Source: Actinomycetota bacterium (GTDB lineage: Bacteria; Actinomycetota; Nitriliruptoria; Nitriliruptorales; Nitriliruptoraceae). Taken from it: a stretch of DNA of 64,000 nt. Below the pieces are notes generated by a model. It worked only from the letters and a program-made list of their open reading frames with translations, was not told the origin of the DNA and did not search any database. This document shows, one piece after another, positions 16,752 to 25,372 of the stretch. Made by a program: the position numbers and the translations under genes. Location of the stretch: contig JAHWKY010000002.1 in NCBI GenBank assembly GCA_019347575.1, forward strand, positions 124,001 through 188,000. Direction: 5' to 3'. Within the stretch, counting starts at the first letter, position 1. Every line of letters begins with the position of its first letter.

Positions 16752-17672
16752 TTGGCGCTGCCGACGATCAGCGTCGTCGTCCCCTCGTACAACCAGGCCC
16801 GGTGGCTCGACGAGGCCCTGCGCTCCATCCTGGAACAGGACGTCGATGTCGAGCTGATCGTCATGGACGGTGGTTCCACGGACGGGTCGGTGGACATCAT
16901 CCGCCGTTACGAAGACCGTATCGCGTACTGGCATTCGCAGCCGGACGCAGGCCAGACGATGGCGATCCGCGAGGGGTTCCGCCGGGCGACGGGTGAGGTG
17001 CTGGGGTGGCTGAACAGCGACGACGTCCTCTGCCGCGGTGCCCTGCGGGCCGTCGCCGAGGCCTTCCACCGGGACCCCTCGATCCGCTGGCTCTACGGGG
17101 ACGGCATCACGATCGACGAGGACTCACGCGAACTCATCCACCGGCCCAACGTCCAGATCGATCCCGATGATCTGTACAACCTGCACCTCTACCTCCCACA
17201 GGAATGCACCTACTTCCGGGCTGACCTGTACCGGCAGGCAGGCGAGGTGGATCCGGCACTGCGCTACGCGATGGACTACGACCTCTGGCTGCGACTGGCC
17301 GCACTTGCCCCACCTCGTCACCTAACCGCCTGGGTCGGCAAGTTCCGGGTGGTCGAGGGGCAGAAGTCAGCGGACATCGGCGCGTACGTGGCCGAGGAGG
17401 AGCAGGTCAAGTCGCGGCACGCTCACGCCTTCCGTGTCTACGGGCCGGGCGAACGCGTCGCGCGGATGCTCGCCGTGCGCGGCTCGCGCCTGGCTCGCCG
17501 GATCCAGGTGGACGGCCCCGCTCGTGCCCTTCAGCACGCCCTCCGGGTCGCCCGCGGCGGTCAGGTCTCGCCCGGTTCCGAGCCGCGAACGGCGGTAGGG
17601 ATCCTGGCAGTCGGGGGGATCGGGGTCGTCGGTATCGCCACGCTCATCGGACGGATGCTGCGTCGTCGATGA
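16752..17672 (+). CDS. GT2 family glycosyltransferase with C-terminal membrane helix
   Basis: This 306-residue GT-A enzyme opens with ISVVVPSYNQARWLDEALRS and VELIVMDGGSTDGSVDII, and has the metal/nucleotide motif WLNSDDVL. A lone hydrophobic helix near the C-terminus (about 280-300, AVGILAVGGIGVVGIATLIG) followed by RRR would tether it to the membrane. The TTG start at 16752 is supported by a strong GAGGAGG upstream; the frame stays open for 258 more codons that read antisense to the sulfotransferase. It is a single-gene plus-strand unit between two minus-strand sulfotransferases. Confidence 0.9.
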   Translation: MALPTISVVVPSYNQARWLDEALRSILEQDVDVELIVMDGGSTDGSVDIIRRYEDRIAYWHSQPDAGQTMAIREGFRRATGEVLGWLNSDDVLCRGALRAVAEAFHRDPSIRWLYGDGITIDEDSRELIHRPNVQIDPDDLYNLHLYLPQECTYFRADLYRQAGEVDPALRYAMDYDLWLRLAALAPPRHLTAWVGKFRVVEGQKSADIGAYVAEEEQVKSRHAHAFRVYGPGERVARMLAVRGSRLARRIQVDGPARALQHALRVARGGQVSPGSEPRTAVGILAVGGIGVVGIATLIGRMLRRR

Positions 17673-17681
17673 CATCTCGGA

Positions 17682-18596
17682 TCAACTCCCGGCTGGTCCG
17701 AGCCAGTGCGGCAGGTCGTCGTAGCCGTGATCGCGCAGGTAGTCGGCGAGTTCCGCGGTCGCCGCACCGTAGAGGTGGGCCACCATCTCCCGATCCTCCT
17801 CGGTGAACCGTTCGCCGAGGTCGCCCGCGTTCACGCGGGTGTACAGCGATCGCAGGCCCTGCTCGACCCGCGGGAAGCGGCGGAAGAACGGATCGAGCCG
17901 ACGGTTGATGGTCTCAGCGACGCGCCGCAGGCCCTGGCTGCGTGCGTGGACGGTGGGGTTGCGAACGCTGTACTCCAGGCGGTCCGCCACGCTGGTGTCG
18001 ATCCCGAGCCAACCGAAGACCTGCCGCATCCGACCCACCGGATCGGCCGCGAGCTGTTCGAGGAACACGATGGAGAGCCGGTTCCCGAGCAGCTCCATCC
18101 ACGGTCGGAGGTTCTCGAGGTAGAAGCCGGTCGACAGGGTGCGGTGGTGCTCACCGGCCCGCGTCCGGTCGGCTCCCGTGCGCCGGGCCTCGAGGTCGGC
18201 TTCGAAGACGCTGCGGAAGGTGCTCCCGTCGGGCAGCACCCCTCGTGCCCGCTTGAACGTGTAGCTCGACCACAGCCGCGCGACGGGGTCCCGCAGCACG
18301 ATGATCACCCGTGGATCCGGCAAAGCGCGATCGAGTGCCTCCACCAACGCTGCGCCCCCGGTGAAGTAATCGGGGGAGGCATCGAGCCGGTAGCGCTGCC
18401 CGGTGCAGTGGGAGAAGTGGGCCGCGTACTCGTCGAGGGTGGCCTCGGGAGCATCACCGAACCGGAGGGGCGAGAAGTAGTTGATGTCCTTCTCGTCGGC
18501 CGCGCAGACGTCGGGATGCTGGGCGAGGTAGCCGAACAGCGAGGTCGTTCCCGCCTTGGTGACCCCCGCGTTGACGAGGTTCGGCAGGCCGCTCAA
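17682..18596 (-). CDS. Sulfotransferase family protein (2 of 3)
   Basis: This 304-residue sulfotransferase has the PAPS loop AGVTKAGTTSLFGYLAQHP, the catalytic-region phrase EKDINYFSP, the 3'-phosphate-binding motif VIIVLRDPVARLWSSYT and a RSVFEADL segment. The pattern is closest to heparan N/O-sulfotransferase-like bacterial proteins. A TTG start at 18596 overlaps the upstream stop (TTGA) and follows GGGAGGGGAAGGG. The longer frame to 18683 would run into the upstream glycosyltransferase. It lies downstream of the CWB2 protein and a glycosyltransferase in a minus-strand operon. Confidence 0.88.
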   Translation of the reverse strand: MSGLPNLVNAGVTKAGTTSLFGYLAQHPDVCAADEKDINYFSPLRFGDAPEATLDEYAAHFSHCTGQRYRLDASPDYFTGGAALVEALDRALPDPRVIIVLRDPVARLWSSYTFKRARGVLPDGSTFRSVFEADLEARRTGADRTRAGEHHRTLSTGFYLENLRPWMELLGNRLSIVFLEQLAADPVGRMRQVFGWLGIDTSVADRLEYSVRNPTVHARSQGLRRVAETINRRLDPFFRRFPRVEQGLRSLYTRVNAGDLGERFTEEDREMVAHLYGAATAELADYLRDHGYDDLPHWLGPAGS

Positions 18597-19747
18597 GACC
18601 CTTCCCCTCCCTCGGCGACCTCGTCGTAGTAGCTCCTTGGCGCGCTGCTTTCCGCGAGCGCGATCCCACCGTAGGCGTTCCACAGGTACGCGCCGATACG
18701 GCCCCTCGAGAACAAACGGCGCGCCGCTTCGGCGTTCCGTGGCTGTCCAGGGAGCGAGGAGTACGCCGCGGTGATGTCGTCGAGGTCGTCACCGTCGACG
18801 ATCGCACCGGTTCCGAGCGCCGCCACGGCCTCCGCGAAGTGGCTGGCGCGGGTCGACAGCGTCGGCAGGCCGAGCACCGCAGCCTCTCTCAGCACCCGGG
18901 GCTGACCGTCGTAGCGGCTGAGCAACATCTGGCCACGACAGCCAGCCAGACGAGGGAGCAGGTCCGCACCGCGCGTGCTTGAGTCCCACTCGAGCACGCC
19001 GTCAGCGATCAGCTGTCCCAGGTTCGGCGGGACGGGATCATCGGACGGCGCCAGCAACAGCACCGCGGGGCGAGGCAGCACGTCCCGACGCTTGTCCAGC
19101 CAGCGACACAGCCGATCGATGCCCTTGCGATGGACATCGAAGCGGGTCGTGAACGCGACCGGGCCGTCGGGAGCGCGCTCCCCAGGCAGGGCGGCCCTCG
19201 CGGCGGCGGCCGCGAGAGGGGAGTCGGGCACCGCCAGCGGTACGAGGAGGCAGCGCTCGGCCGGTAGGTGCGCCTGCACGATCTCCTCGCGCGACGCGCA
19301 CACGAACGACCGGGCGATCCAGCACCACAGCATCCGCTGCAGACGCACGGCCATCGGCTTCAAGGCTCGGCGGACCGGCGACACCGGACGGAACCACGAC
19401 CCACTGGCGAAGTCGTCCCCCAGCATCGCCATCGGCGTCAGCACGATCCGCGCGCCTCGCAGACGCAGGGCCAGCGCGAGGAGGAGGTGTGCGACGGGCA
19501 GTGCCAGGTGCACGTGCGCGACGTCGTAGCGTGCTTCGCGCAGACGCAGAGGTCCCAGCGGCTCCAGATCCCGACCCCTCGGGACGAACCGCTCCCGACC
19601 GTTGGTGACCTCGACCACGGCGTTGCTGGGGATGCTCTCGGCGACGCCGGCGATCAGCTCGCGGACCTCGAGGGCCTCGTCGCGATCTCGGAACAGCGCG
19701 CGGTAGACGAGCAGCACCCGCAACGGTCGCGAACCCTTAGCGGGCAC
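18593..19747 (-). CDS. Glycosyltransferase, GT4-like
   Basis: The product of about 384 residues has GT-B features: RVLLVYRALFRDRDEAL at the N-terminus, DVAHVHLALPVAHLLLALALRL, and a C-terminal donor domain with FTTRFDVHRKGIDRLCRWL, ADLLPRLAGCRGQMLLSRYDGQPRVLREAAVLGLPTLST. The GTG at 19747 overlaps the upstream beta-helix gene by 11 bp, and its stop overlaps the sulfotransferase start, so the three minus-strand genes form one coupled unit. Donor and acceptor are unknown. Confidence 0.85.
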   Translation of the reverse strand: MPAKGSRPLRVLLVYRALFRDRDEALEVRELIAGVAESIPSNAVVEVTNGRERFVPRGRDLEPLGPLRLREARYDVAHVHLALPVAHLLLALALRLRGARIVLTPMAMLGDDFASGSWFRPVSPVRRALKPMAVRLQRMLWCWIARSFVCASREEIVQAHLPAERCLLVPLAVPDSPLAAAAARAALPGERAPDGPVAFTTRFDVHRKGIDRLCRWLDKRRDVLPRPAVLLLAPSDDPVPPNLGQLIADGVLEWDSSTRGADLLPRLAGCRGQMLLSRYDGQPRVLREAAVLGLPTLSTRASHFAEAVAALGTGAIVDGDDLDDITAAYSSLPGQPRNAEAARRLFSRGRIGAYLWNAYGGIALAESSAPRSYYDEVAEGGEGS

Positions 19748-22187
19748 CGTACGTCCCAGCCTCGAAAGCCACCGCGTGCGAGGGAAGGGAGCCTGCCTCG
19801 GTGGCGGTGAGGAACGTGCCGTCGCGGTCCTGACCCAGTCGTCGCCACTGATCGGGGGTCTTGGCGAGATCGTCGCCCCAGAGGAACCACCGGCCCTCCA
19901 GATCGGGCAGGCGGTAGGTGTTGTCGTGGAAGCTGTTCCCCCACGAGGTGTAGGCATCGAAAGGCTCGCCACGATCGACGTTCAACCCGGTCCTGCCACC
20001 GGTGTACGCCACGTCGTTGTCGTACACGCGTAGATGCGTGACGCGGGGTTCTCGATCAGCAGCCGACCGAGCGACGATCCCGGACGGACTCCCGGAGACC
20101 AGGTTCTGGAACACCGAGGTGTGATCGCTGTTGCTGATGAAGATCCCGGGAGCCTCGACCGCGGGTTCCACCCCGACCGCGTTGTCCCGCACCGTGTTCC
20201 AGAAGACACGACCCTGCGAACTGATCTCGTAGAAGATCCCGCGTTGGGCGTTGCGTTCGACGAGGTTGGAGCGCACGACGGCATGCCGGTTGGAACCATC
20301 GAACCACGGTCCGGGGCCGTCGTTGTCGTGGACCCAGTTGTTCTCGAAGCGGACACCGTTGCTACAGCGCGCGATCTTCAGCGCCCCGGCCTCCCACGTC
20401 CAGGCGAAGTCGAGCACCGCGTTGTGGTGGATGCGGTTGCCGGTGATGACCGTGGGGATGGCCGCACCCTCGCGCGGCCCGCTGCGGTAGGTGCAGCTGC
20501 CGGTGAGGCCGATCTGGCCGTTCCCGTGGATGTCGCAGCCGCTCAGCTGCATCCCCGGGCCGATGCTCACCCCGGGCCCGTGGTTCCACCTGGCGGTGCA
20601 GTTGCGTACCACCCAGTTGGTCGTGCGGTGGCCGTTGATGGCGCCGCGCCCCGTACGGTTGGCGTACTTCTCGACGATCACGTTGTCGAGTACGACGTCA
20701 CGTACCTCTTCGCCACTGAACGCCTGCTCGGTGACACTCGCCTCGATGCGGCCCAGGCCTCTCGGGTCCTCACTGATCCAGATGCGGTCAGCCGGGTAGT
20801 CGAAGAACCACCGACCTGGTCCCAGCCGGTCTCGGGAACCGACGTGCTCGTAGCGGACGTCACCGACGAACAGCTCCTCGGGACGTCGGTGGCGATGGTT
20901 CCCACCGGTCGCGATCTCCCCGGTACCGGCACGGCCCTGCTTCTGGCCGCTGACGTACCAGGCATCACCTGACCGATGCCAGTCCACCGCGCCGACCGAG
21001 AGATCGACCGCGCCGGACAGGATCGCGCCGGGCTCGCCCACGAAGGAATCGCCATCCTCCGGCCGAACGCTGGCACCACGGTGGACGCCCGCGGCCAGGC
21101 GGTAGACGGTCGCGGGTGGGTTGTCGGCCACGACCTCAGCGAGGTCGTCGCTGGGCTCGACGCGAACGACGTGGCGTCGCTCCTCGCCCCGCACGATGGC
21201 GCTGAGCCGGTCAGCCGTGTCAGCGGGTACCGCGGCGTGACCACCGATGACCACTGGCTCGTCGTGCCGTCGCGCCAGGTCGAACCAGGCGTTCACGCTC
21301 TCCGGTGTCGGTGCCGACGGCACCAGCAGGAGGGTTCCGCCGAGTCTGGCCGCGAGGGGTCCTGCGGCGAGGCCGTCGGGGAAGTCGCCCCCGGTCGCGG
21401 TCACGAGCGCCCCGCCCGTCCCCGCCAGCTCGGCGACGGCCCGGGACGTCGCGTAACGCGTGGGCCCGCCGACGCGGTCGACACCGAAGCCGCTGTGCGC
21501 CAGCGCCATCTCGACCTCGGGGGTCACCGCTGCCGGTCCGCCGACGATCACGACGCGCCGGATGTCGAGGTCACGAAGCGCCTCGAGGGTGGCGGCGGGC
21601 ACGTGATCGCCGGTGACGAGCACCGGCCAGGGGGAGCCTGCCGCAGCCCGTTGTGCAGCGAAGCCCGAGACACCGAGGGCGTCAGCCCAGCCGCCGACGA
21701 GCAGCGCCGTCCCGCCGCTGGGTGTGTCGAGTTGTGCGGCGATGCGTCCCGCCGTGTCGAACCGGTCCCTTCCTGCGATCCTCGTGACCGTGTCGACACC
21801 GGCCGCGCGGAGCCCGGACACCACCCGGTCGGAGAGCGCTGAGGTGCCGCCAAGGACGAAGGCTCGGCGCGCCCCGAGCCGTCGCACCTCCTCGGCCACA
21901 GCAGGGTCGAGCTGGGCGGTCGGGGTGATCAGCATCGGCGCGCCCAACGCACCCGCGAGCGCGGAGCCCGAGAGGGCATCGGCGGGATCGTCAGCCCGCG
22001 CGACCACGACCGCATCGGCGGAGTCCCACCCGAACGTCGCCACAGCCACCGAGGTCGCGACCCGGTCGGCACCGGCGACACGGGTCGTCGAGGCGGCGGC
22101 GGCAGGTGCCACCGGTACCGAGACCATCGTGAGCAGCACCGCGAGGGCGGCGAGCAGGGCGAACGGACGTGGGAGCACACGCGGCAC
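19737..22187 (-). CDS. Secreted CWB2 cell-wall-anchored protein with beta-helix domain
   Basis: The protein of about 816 residues has a signal peptide (FALLAALAVLLTMVSVPVAPAAAA is the hydrophobic core region). Three cell wall binding repeat 2 modules follow (about 30-320; AGADRVATSVAVA, AGRDRFDTAGRIA and GGPTRYATSRAVA each open a repeat). A right-handed beta-helix domain (about 330-816) is rich in Asn/His turns (HHNAVLDFAW, SNLVERNAQRGIFYEIS). CWB2 modules hold clostridial S-layer-type proteins on wall glycans. The start is taken at GTG 22187; GTG 22178 is also possible. It is divergent from a sulfotransferase and is a paralog of the lipoprotein at 14212-15810. Confidence 0.87.
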   Translation of the reverse strand: MPRVLPRPFALLAALAVLLTMVSVPVAPAAAASTTRVAGADRVATSVAVATFGWDSADAVVVARADDPADALSGSALAGALGAPMLITPTAQLDPAVAEEVRRLGARRAFVLGGTSALSDRVVSGLRAAGVDTVTRIAGRDRFDTAGRIAAQLDTPSGGTALLVGGWADALGVSGFAAQRAAAGSPWPVLVTGDHVPAATLEALRDLDIRRVVIVGGPAAVTPEVEMALAHSGFGVDRVGGPTRYATSRAVAELAGTGGALVTATGGDFPDGLAAGPLAARLGGTLLLVPSAPTPESVNAWFDLARRHDEPVVIGGHAAVPADTADRLSAIVRGEERRHVVRVEPSDDLAEVVADNPPATVYRLAAGVHRGASVRPEDGDSFVGEPGAILSGAVDLSVGAVDWHRSGDAWYVSGQKQGRAGTGEIATGGNHRHRRPEELFVGDVRYEHVGSRDRLGPGRWFFDYPADRIWISEDPRGLGRIEASVTEQAFSGEEVRDVVLDNVIVEKYANRTGRGAINGHRTTNWVVRNCTARWNHGPGVSIGPGMQLSGCDIHGNGQIGLTGSCTYRSGPREGAAIPTVITGNRIHHNAVLDFAWTWEAGALKIARCSNGVRFENNWVHDNDGPGPWFDGSNRHAVVRSNLVERNAQRGIFYEISSQGRVFWNTVRDNAVGVEPAVEAPGIFISNSDHTSVFQNLVSGSPSGIVARSAADREPRVTHLRVYDNDVAYTGGRTGLNVDRGEPFDAYTSWGNSFHDNTYRLPDLEGRWFLWGDDLAKTPDQWRRLGQDRDGTFLTATEAGSLPSHAVAFEAGTYGAR

Positions 22188-22259
22188 GACCGAGATGTGC
22201 AGGGGTGAGGTCTCCAGTGGGGGGTCGGGGCGGGACGCTACCGTCTCGTCGTCGAACTC

Positions 22260-23297
22260 GTGAGCAGGCGCGCGATGATGGGAGATACGCGGGGCGAGCC
22301 TCGCCGAGCTCTGCGACCGGTGTTCGTCCTGAGCCTCCCGCGGAGCGGTTCGACGCTGGTCCAGCGCGTGCTGGCAGCCCACCCTGGCGTGGCCACGGCC
22401 CCGGAGCCATGGGTCCTCCTGCCTCTGCTCTACACACGCCGTCACCGTGGCGTGGCTGCGGAGTACGACCACGGCACGCTGGTGCGTACGCTGGATGATC
22501 TCGCGCACCAGCTACCGGGGGGCGAGCGGCAGCTCCAGCTGGAGCTGGTCGGCACGGCGCTGCGCCTCTACGAGTCCCTCTCCGGTCCTGACGATCGATG
22601 GTTCGTCGACAAGACCCCCCGCTACCATCTGATCCTCGATGACCTCATCGAGCTTCTGCCTGAGGCGCGGTTCGTCTTCGTGTGGCGCAGCCCCGTAGCC
22701 ATCGTGGGCTCGATGATCCGCACCTGGTACGACGGTCGTTTCTACCCGAACCGGCACGCCTTGGACCTCTACGACGGCCTCGCCGCACTGGTCGCCGGAC
22801 GGCGACGGCTCGGCGAGCGAGCGGTGGCGGTGCGCTACGAGGACCTCGTGCGTGACCGCGACGTGTGGAGGTCGCTGACGGCACACCTGGGGTTCGACCT
22901 CGACCACACCGTCTTCGACCAGCTCGGTGAGTTGCGCATCGAGGGGTACGCGGGCGACCCGACCCAGAACCGGTACGGGGTACTGCAAGCCCCGCGGTCG
23001 CAGGACCTAGCGGATGCGATGGGCGGACCCATCAGACGGCGGTGGGCCCGGACGTACCTGGACTGGATCGGTGACGACCGCCTCGCGGTCATGGGCTACG
23101 ACGCCGCCGAGCTGCGGGCGCAAGTGGATCAGCTTCCCGTCGATCCGTGGAGGCTGGTCCCCGATACCTGGGCAGGCTGGCGTGAGCGATGGCGCTCCAC
23201 GGTGCGATCCCTCGCGACGGGACGCGGCGTTGCGCACGAACGCGGATCCGCAGCGCCCCCCGCCGGGGACGGCGGTGCGATGGAACCGCTGGGCTAG
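22260..23297 (+). CDS. Sulfotransferase family protein (3 of 3)
   Basis: This 345-residue sulfotransferase has the PAPS loop FVLSLPRSGSTLVQRVLAAHP and FVFVWRSPVAIVGSMIRTW for 3'-phosphate binding. RWFVDKTPRYHLIL lies between, as in the Sulfotransfer_3 group. GTG 22260 is used as start; ATGs at 22275 and 22278 would remove only a few residues. It is divergent from the CWB2 beta-helix gene and precedes the second flippase on the same strand by 42 bp. Confidence 0.86.
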   Translation: MSRRAMMGDTRGEPRRALRPVFVLSLPRSGSTLVQRVLAAHPGVATAPEPWVLLPLLYTRRHRGVAAEYDHGTLVRTLDDLAHQLPGGERQLQLELVGTALRLYESLSGPDDRWFVDKTPRYHLILDDLIELLPEARFVFVWRSPVAIVGSMIRTWYDGRFYPNRHALDLYDGLAALVAGRRRLGERAVAVRYEDLVRDRDVWRSLTAHLGFDLDHTVFDQLGELRIEGYAGDPTQNRYGVLQAPRSQDLADAMGGPIRRRWARTYLDWIGDDRLAVMGYDAAELRAQVDQLPVDPWRLVPDTWAGWRERWRSTVRSLATGRGVAHERGSAAPPAGDGGAMEPLG

Positions 23298-23339
23298 CCT
23301 CGCGACGGACGAACCGCCCCAGAAGGACGTGACGCACGC

Positions 23340-24905
23340 GTGACGTTGCCCGACGACGTAGCGCGTCCGATCTCCGCCGAGGCGGCTCGCGATCACGATC
23401 TCACTCGCCGCACCGTCAGTGGTTTGCAGTGGTCCGCGCTGTCAGGTCTGGCATCTGCGGTCATCCAGACCGTCTACACGATGGTGATGTCGCGCCTACT
23501 CGAGCCCAGGGCCTTCGGGTTGATGGCGATCGGGCTCGTGGTCGTCAACTTGACCGGCTACTTCGCCCAGCTCGGTCTCGGCCGTGCGGTGATCCAGAAG
23601 CCGGAACTGCACGACGACGAGGTGCGGGCCGCGTTCGGTTCGAGCGTTGGTCTGGGCCTGATCGCGGCTGGCGTGATCTGGGGCCTGGCCCCGGTCTTCG
23701 CGGATCTGTTCACCGAACCCGACGCCGTCGGCGTGCTGCGGGCCTTGTCTCCGATGTTCGTCCTACTCGGTCTGGGAGCCACAGCTGACAGCCTGCTGCG
23801 CCGCTACCTGCGGTTCCGCGTGCGGACCATCGCGGGGATCATCTCGTTCGGCGTGGGCTACCTCGGTGTCGGGATCCCGATGGCCGCGGCCGGGGCGGGC
23901 GTCTACAGCCTCGTAGGGGCGGTCCTGTCCGCAACAGCGCTCTCGACGGTCATGAACTACGCCCTCGTGCGCCACTCGATCAGGCCGACCGTCAGGCTCG
24001 ATGCGTACCGCCCGCTGTACAGCTTCGGGAGCCGGATCTCGCTGTTGAGCCTCACGCAGTACGCCGGTAACAACGCGGACACGGCTGCGGTCGGCAGGTT
24101 CGAGGTCGCCGATCTGCTGGGTCAGTACAACCGCGCCTTCTACCTCGCCAACCTGCCGATGCAGTACTTGTTGCTCAGCGCCTCGCAGGTGCTGTTCCCC
24201 AGCTTCAGTGCGATCCAAGGTGATGCCGACCGGCTGGGCCGTACGTACCTGACGGTCTCATCCATCGCCGCCGCGATCGTGCTGCCTCTGCTCGCGGGCA
24301 TCGGGGTCGCAGCTGACGACATCGTGCGCGTGTTGCTGGGTCCGGGTTGGGAGGAGGCGGCGTCCCTGGTGCCACTGTTCGTCGTCGCCGCCGGCGTCAA
24401 GTTGCTGACCCAGATCGCCAGCACGGTGGCCGAGGCGCGCGGTGAACTCAACGCCTTGCTGACCCGGCAGGCGGTCTACCTCGTCGCCTTCGTGGCGTTG
24501 CTGATCGGCGCCTCGAGTCGGGGCCTGATGGCCTACGCAGCGGCCGTCATCGTGGCGGAGCTCGTCCGACACTTGCTCATCGTCGGCCACGTCCGCCGGA
24601 GCCTGGAACTGGGGCGGCGAGGTCTTGCCGCGGTGTACGTGCCCGCGATCGTCACGGTCGCGGTGGTCGCGCCCGCCGTGTTCGGCGTCCGCGTCCTCGT
24701 GGAGAACGGGGGTCTACCCCTGCTCGTTCGGTTCTCCAGCGAGGCGCTCGCTGGTGCGATCGCCCTCGCCGCGGCGATGCGACTCCCGCCTCTGCGATCC
24801 GTCCGTCGCGAACTGCTCGACCGGCTCGACCAGGCGCGGGTGGCTCAACACGGGGTCGTCCGCTCCGTGGTCGTGGTGATGCTGGGCCCGCGACCCACCC
24901 GATGA
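23340..24905 (+). CDS. Wzx-type polysaccharide flippase (copy 2)
   Basis: This 521-residue polytopic protein of the oligosaccharide flippase family has about 12-14 helices. Its N-terminal RRTVSGLQWSALSGLASAV and YTMVMSRLLEPRAFGLMAIG align with copy 1 at 10088-11656, as does the middle NNADTAAVGRFEVADLLGQYNRAFYLANLP. The GTG start follows AGAAGGACG. Two diverged flippases in one locus suggest either two glycans or two steps of one export route. Confidence 0.92.
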   Translation: MTLPDDVARPISAEAARDHDLTRRTVSGLQWSALSGLASAVIQTVYTMVMSRLLEPRAFGLMAIGLVVVNLTGYFAQLGLGRAVIQKPELHDDEVRAAFGSSVGLGLIAAGVIWGLAPVFADLFTEPDAVGVLRALSPMFVLLGLGATADSLLRRYLRFRVRTIAGIISFGVGYLGVGIPMAAAGAGVYSLVGAVLSATALSTVMNYALVRHSIRPTVRLDAYRPLYSFGSRISLLSLTQYAGNNADTAAVGRFEVADLLGQYNRAFYLANLPMQYLLLSASQVLFPSFSAIQGDADRLGRTYLTVSSIAAAIVLPLLAGIGVAADDIVRVLLGPGWEEAASLVPLFVVAAGVKLLTQIASTVAEARGELNALLTRQAVYLVAFVALLIGASSRGLMAYAAAVIVAELVRHLLIVGHVRRSLELGRRGLAAVYVPAIVTVAVVAPAVFGVRVLVENGGLPLLVRFSSEALAGAIALAAAMRLPPLRSVRRELLDRLDQARVAQHGVVRSVVVVMLGPRPTR

Positions 24906-24922
24906 GTCCGCAGGAACGATTG

Positions 24923-25369
24923 TCACCGGGCTCGAGATGGGTCGCCACCTGGGGGCGGGAGGAGCCGGTTGAACCCAACGACCCTCGCCCCCGGCGGGAC
25001 ATCGATCGTGACGACCGCGTTGGCGCCGATGACGGCGTCGTGGCCGATCCGGATGTCGCCGAACACCTTCGCTCCCGCCCCGATGTAGACACCGTCTTCG
25101 ATCACGGGCACCTGTGGCTCCGTCGGTAGGCGCTGACCGATCGTCACCTGTTGCATGACGATGACACCCTCGCCCAGGACGACGTCGTGGTGGATCACGA
25201 TCCCATACGGGTGGGGCAGGTGGATCTCGTTGGGCAGCCGGCAGTAGATGTCGGACCCGAGCGCCACGCGCATGGCCTTGGCGAGGATGGGCACGTTCCG
25301 CCGCACCAGCCAGAGCAGCAGACGCCCCGCCTGGCTCGTGCTTGCCGGGAACGTCGCGCGAGGAGCCAT
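24923..25369 (-). CDS. Left-handed beta-helix acetyltransferase (serine O-acetyltransferase-like)
   Basis: The 148-residue protein has a short helical N-terminus and hexapeptide-repeat coils (EGVIVMQQVTIGQ, EDGVYIGAGAKVFGDIRIGHDAVIGANAVV). It includes the HHDVVLGEGV segment, where His acts as catalytic base in serine acetyltransferase relatives. In a glycan locus this type usually O-acetylates a sugar. It lies directly downstream of the glycosyltransferase at 25373-26569 (3-bp gap) in a minus-strand operon. Confidence 0.87.
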   Translation of the reverse strand: MAPRATFPASTSQAGRLLLWLVRRNVPILAKAMRVALGSDIYCRLPNEIHLPHPYGIVIHHDVVLGEGVIVMQQVTIGQRLPTEPQVPVIEDGVYIGAGAKVFGDIRIGHDAVIGANAVVTIDVPPGARVVGFNRLLPPPGGDPSRAR

Positions 25370-25372
25370 CGA

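Noticed and set aside
22188-22508. N-terminal extension of the CWB2 beta-helix gene
   Set aside because: It would bury the signal peptide and overlaps the divergent sulfotransferase gene.
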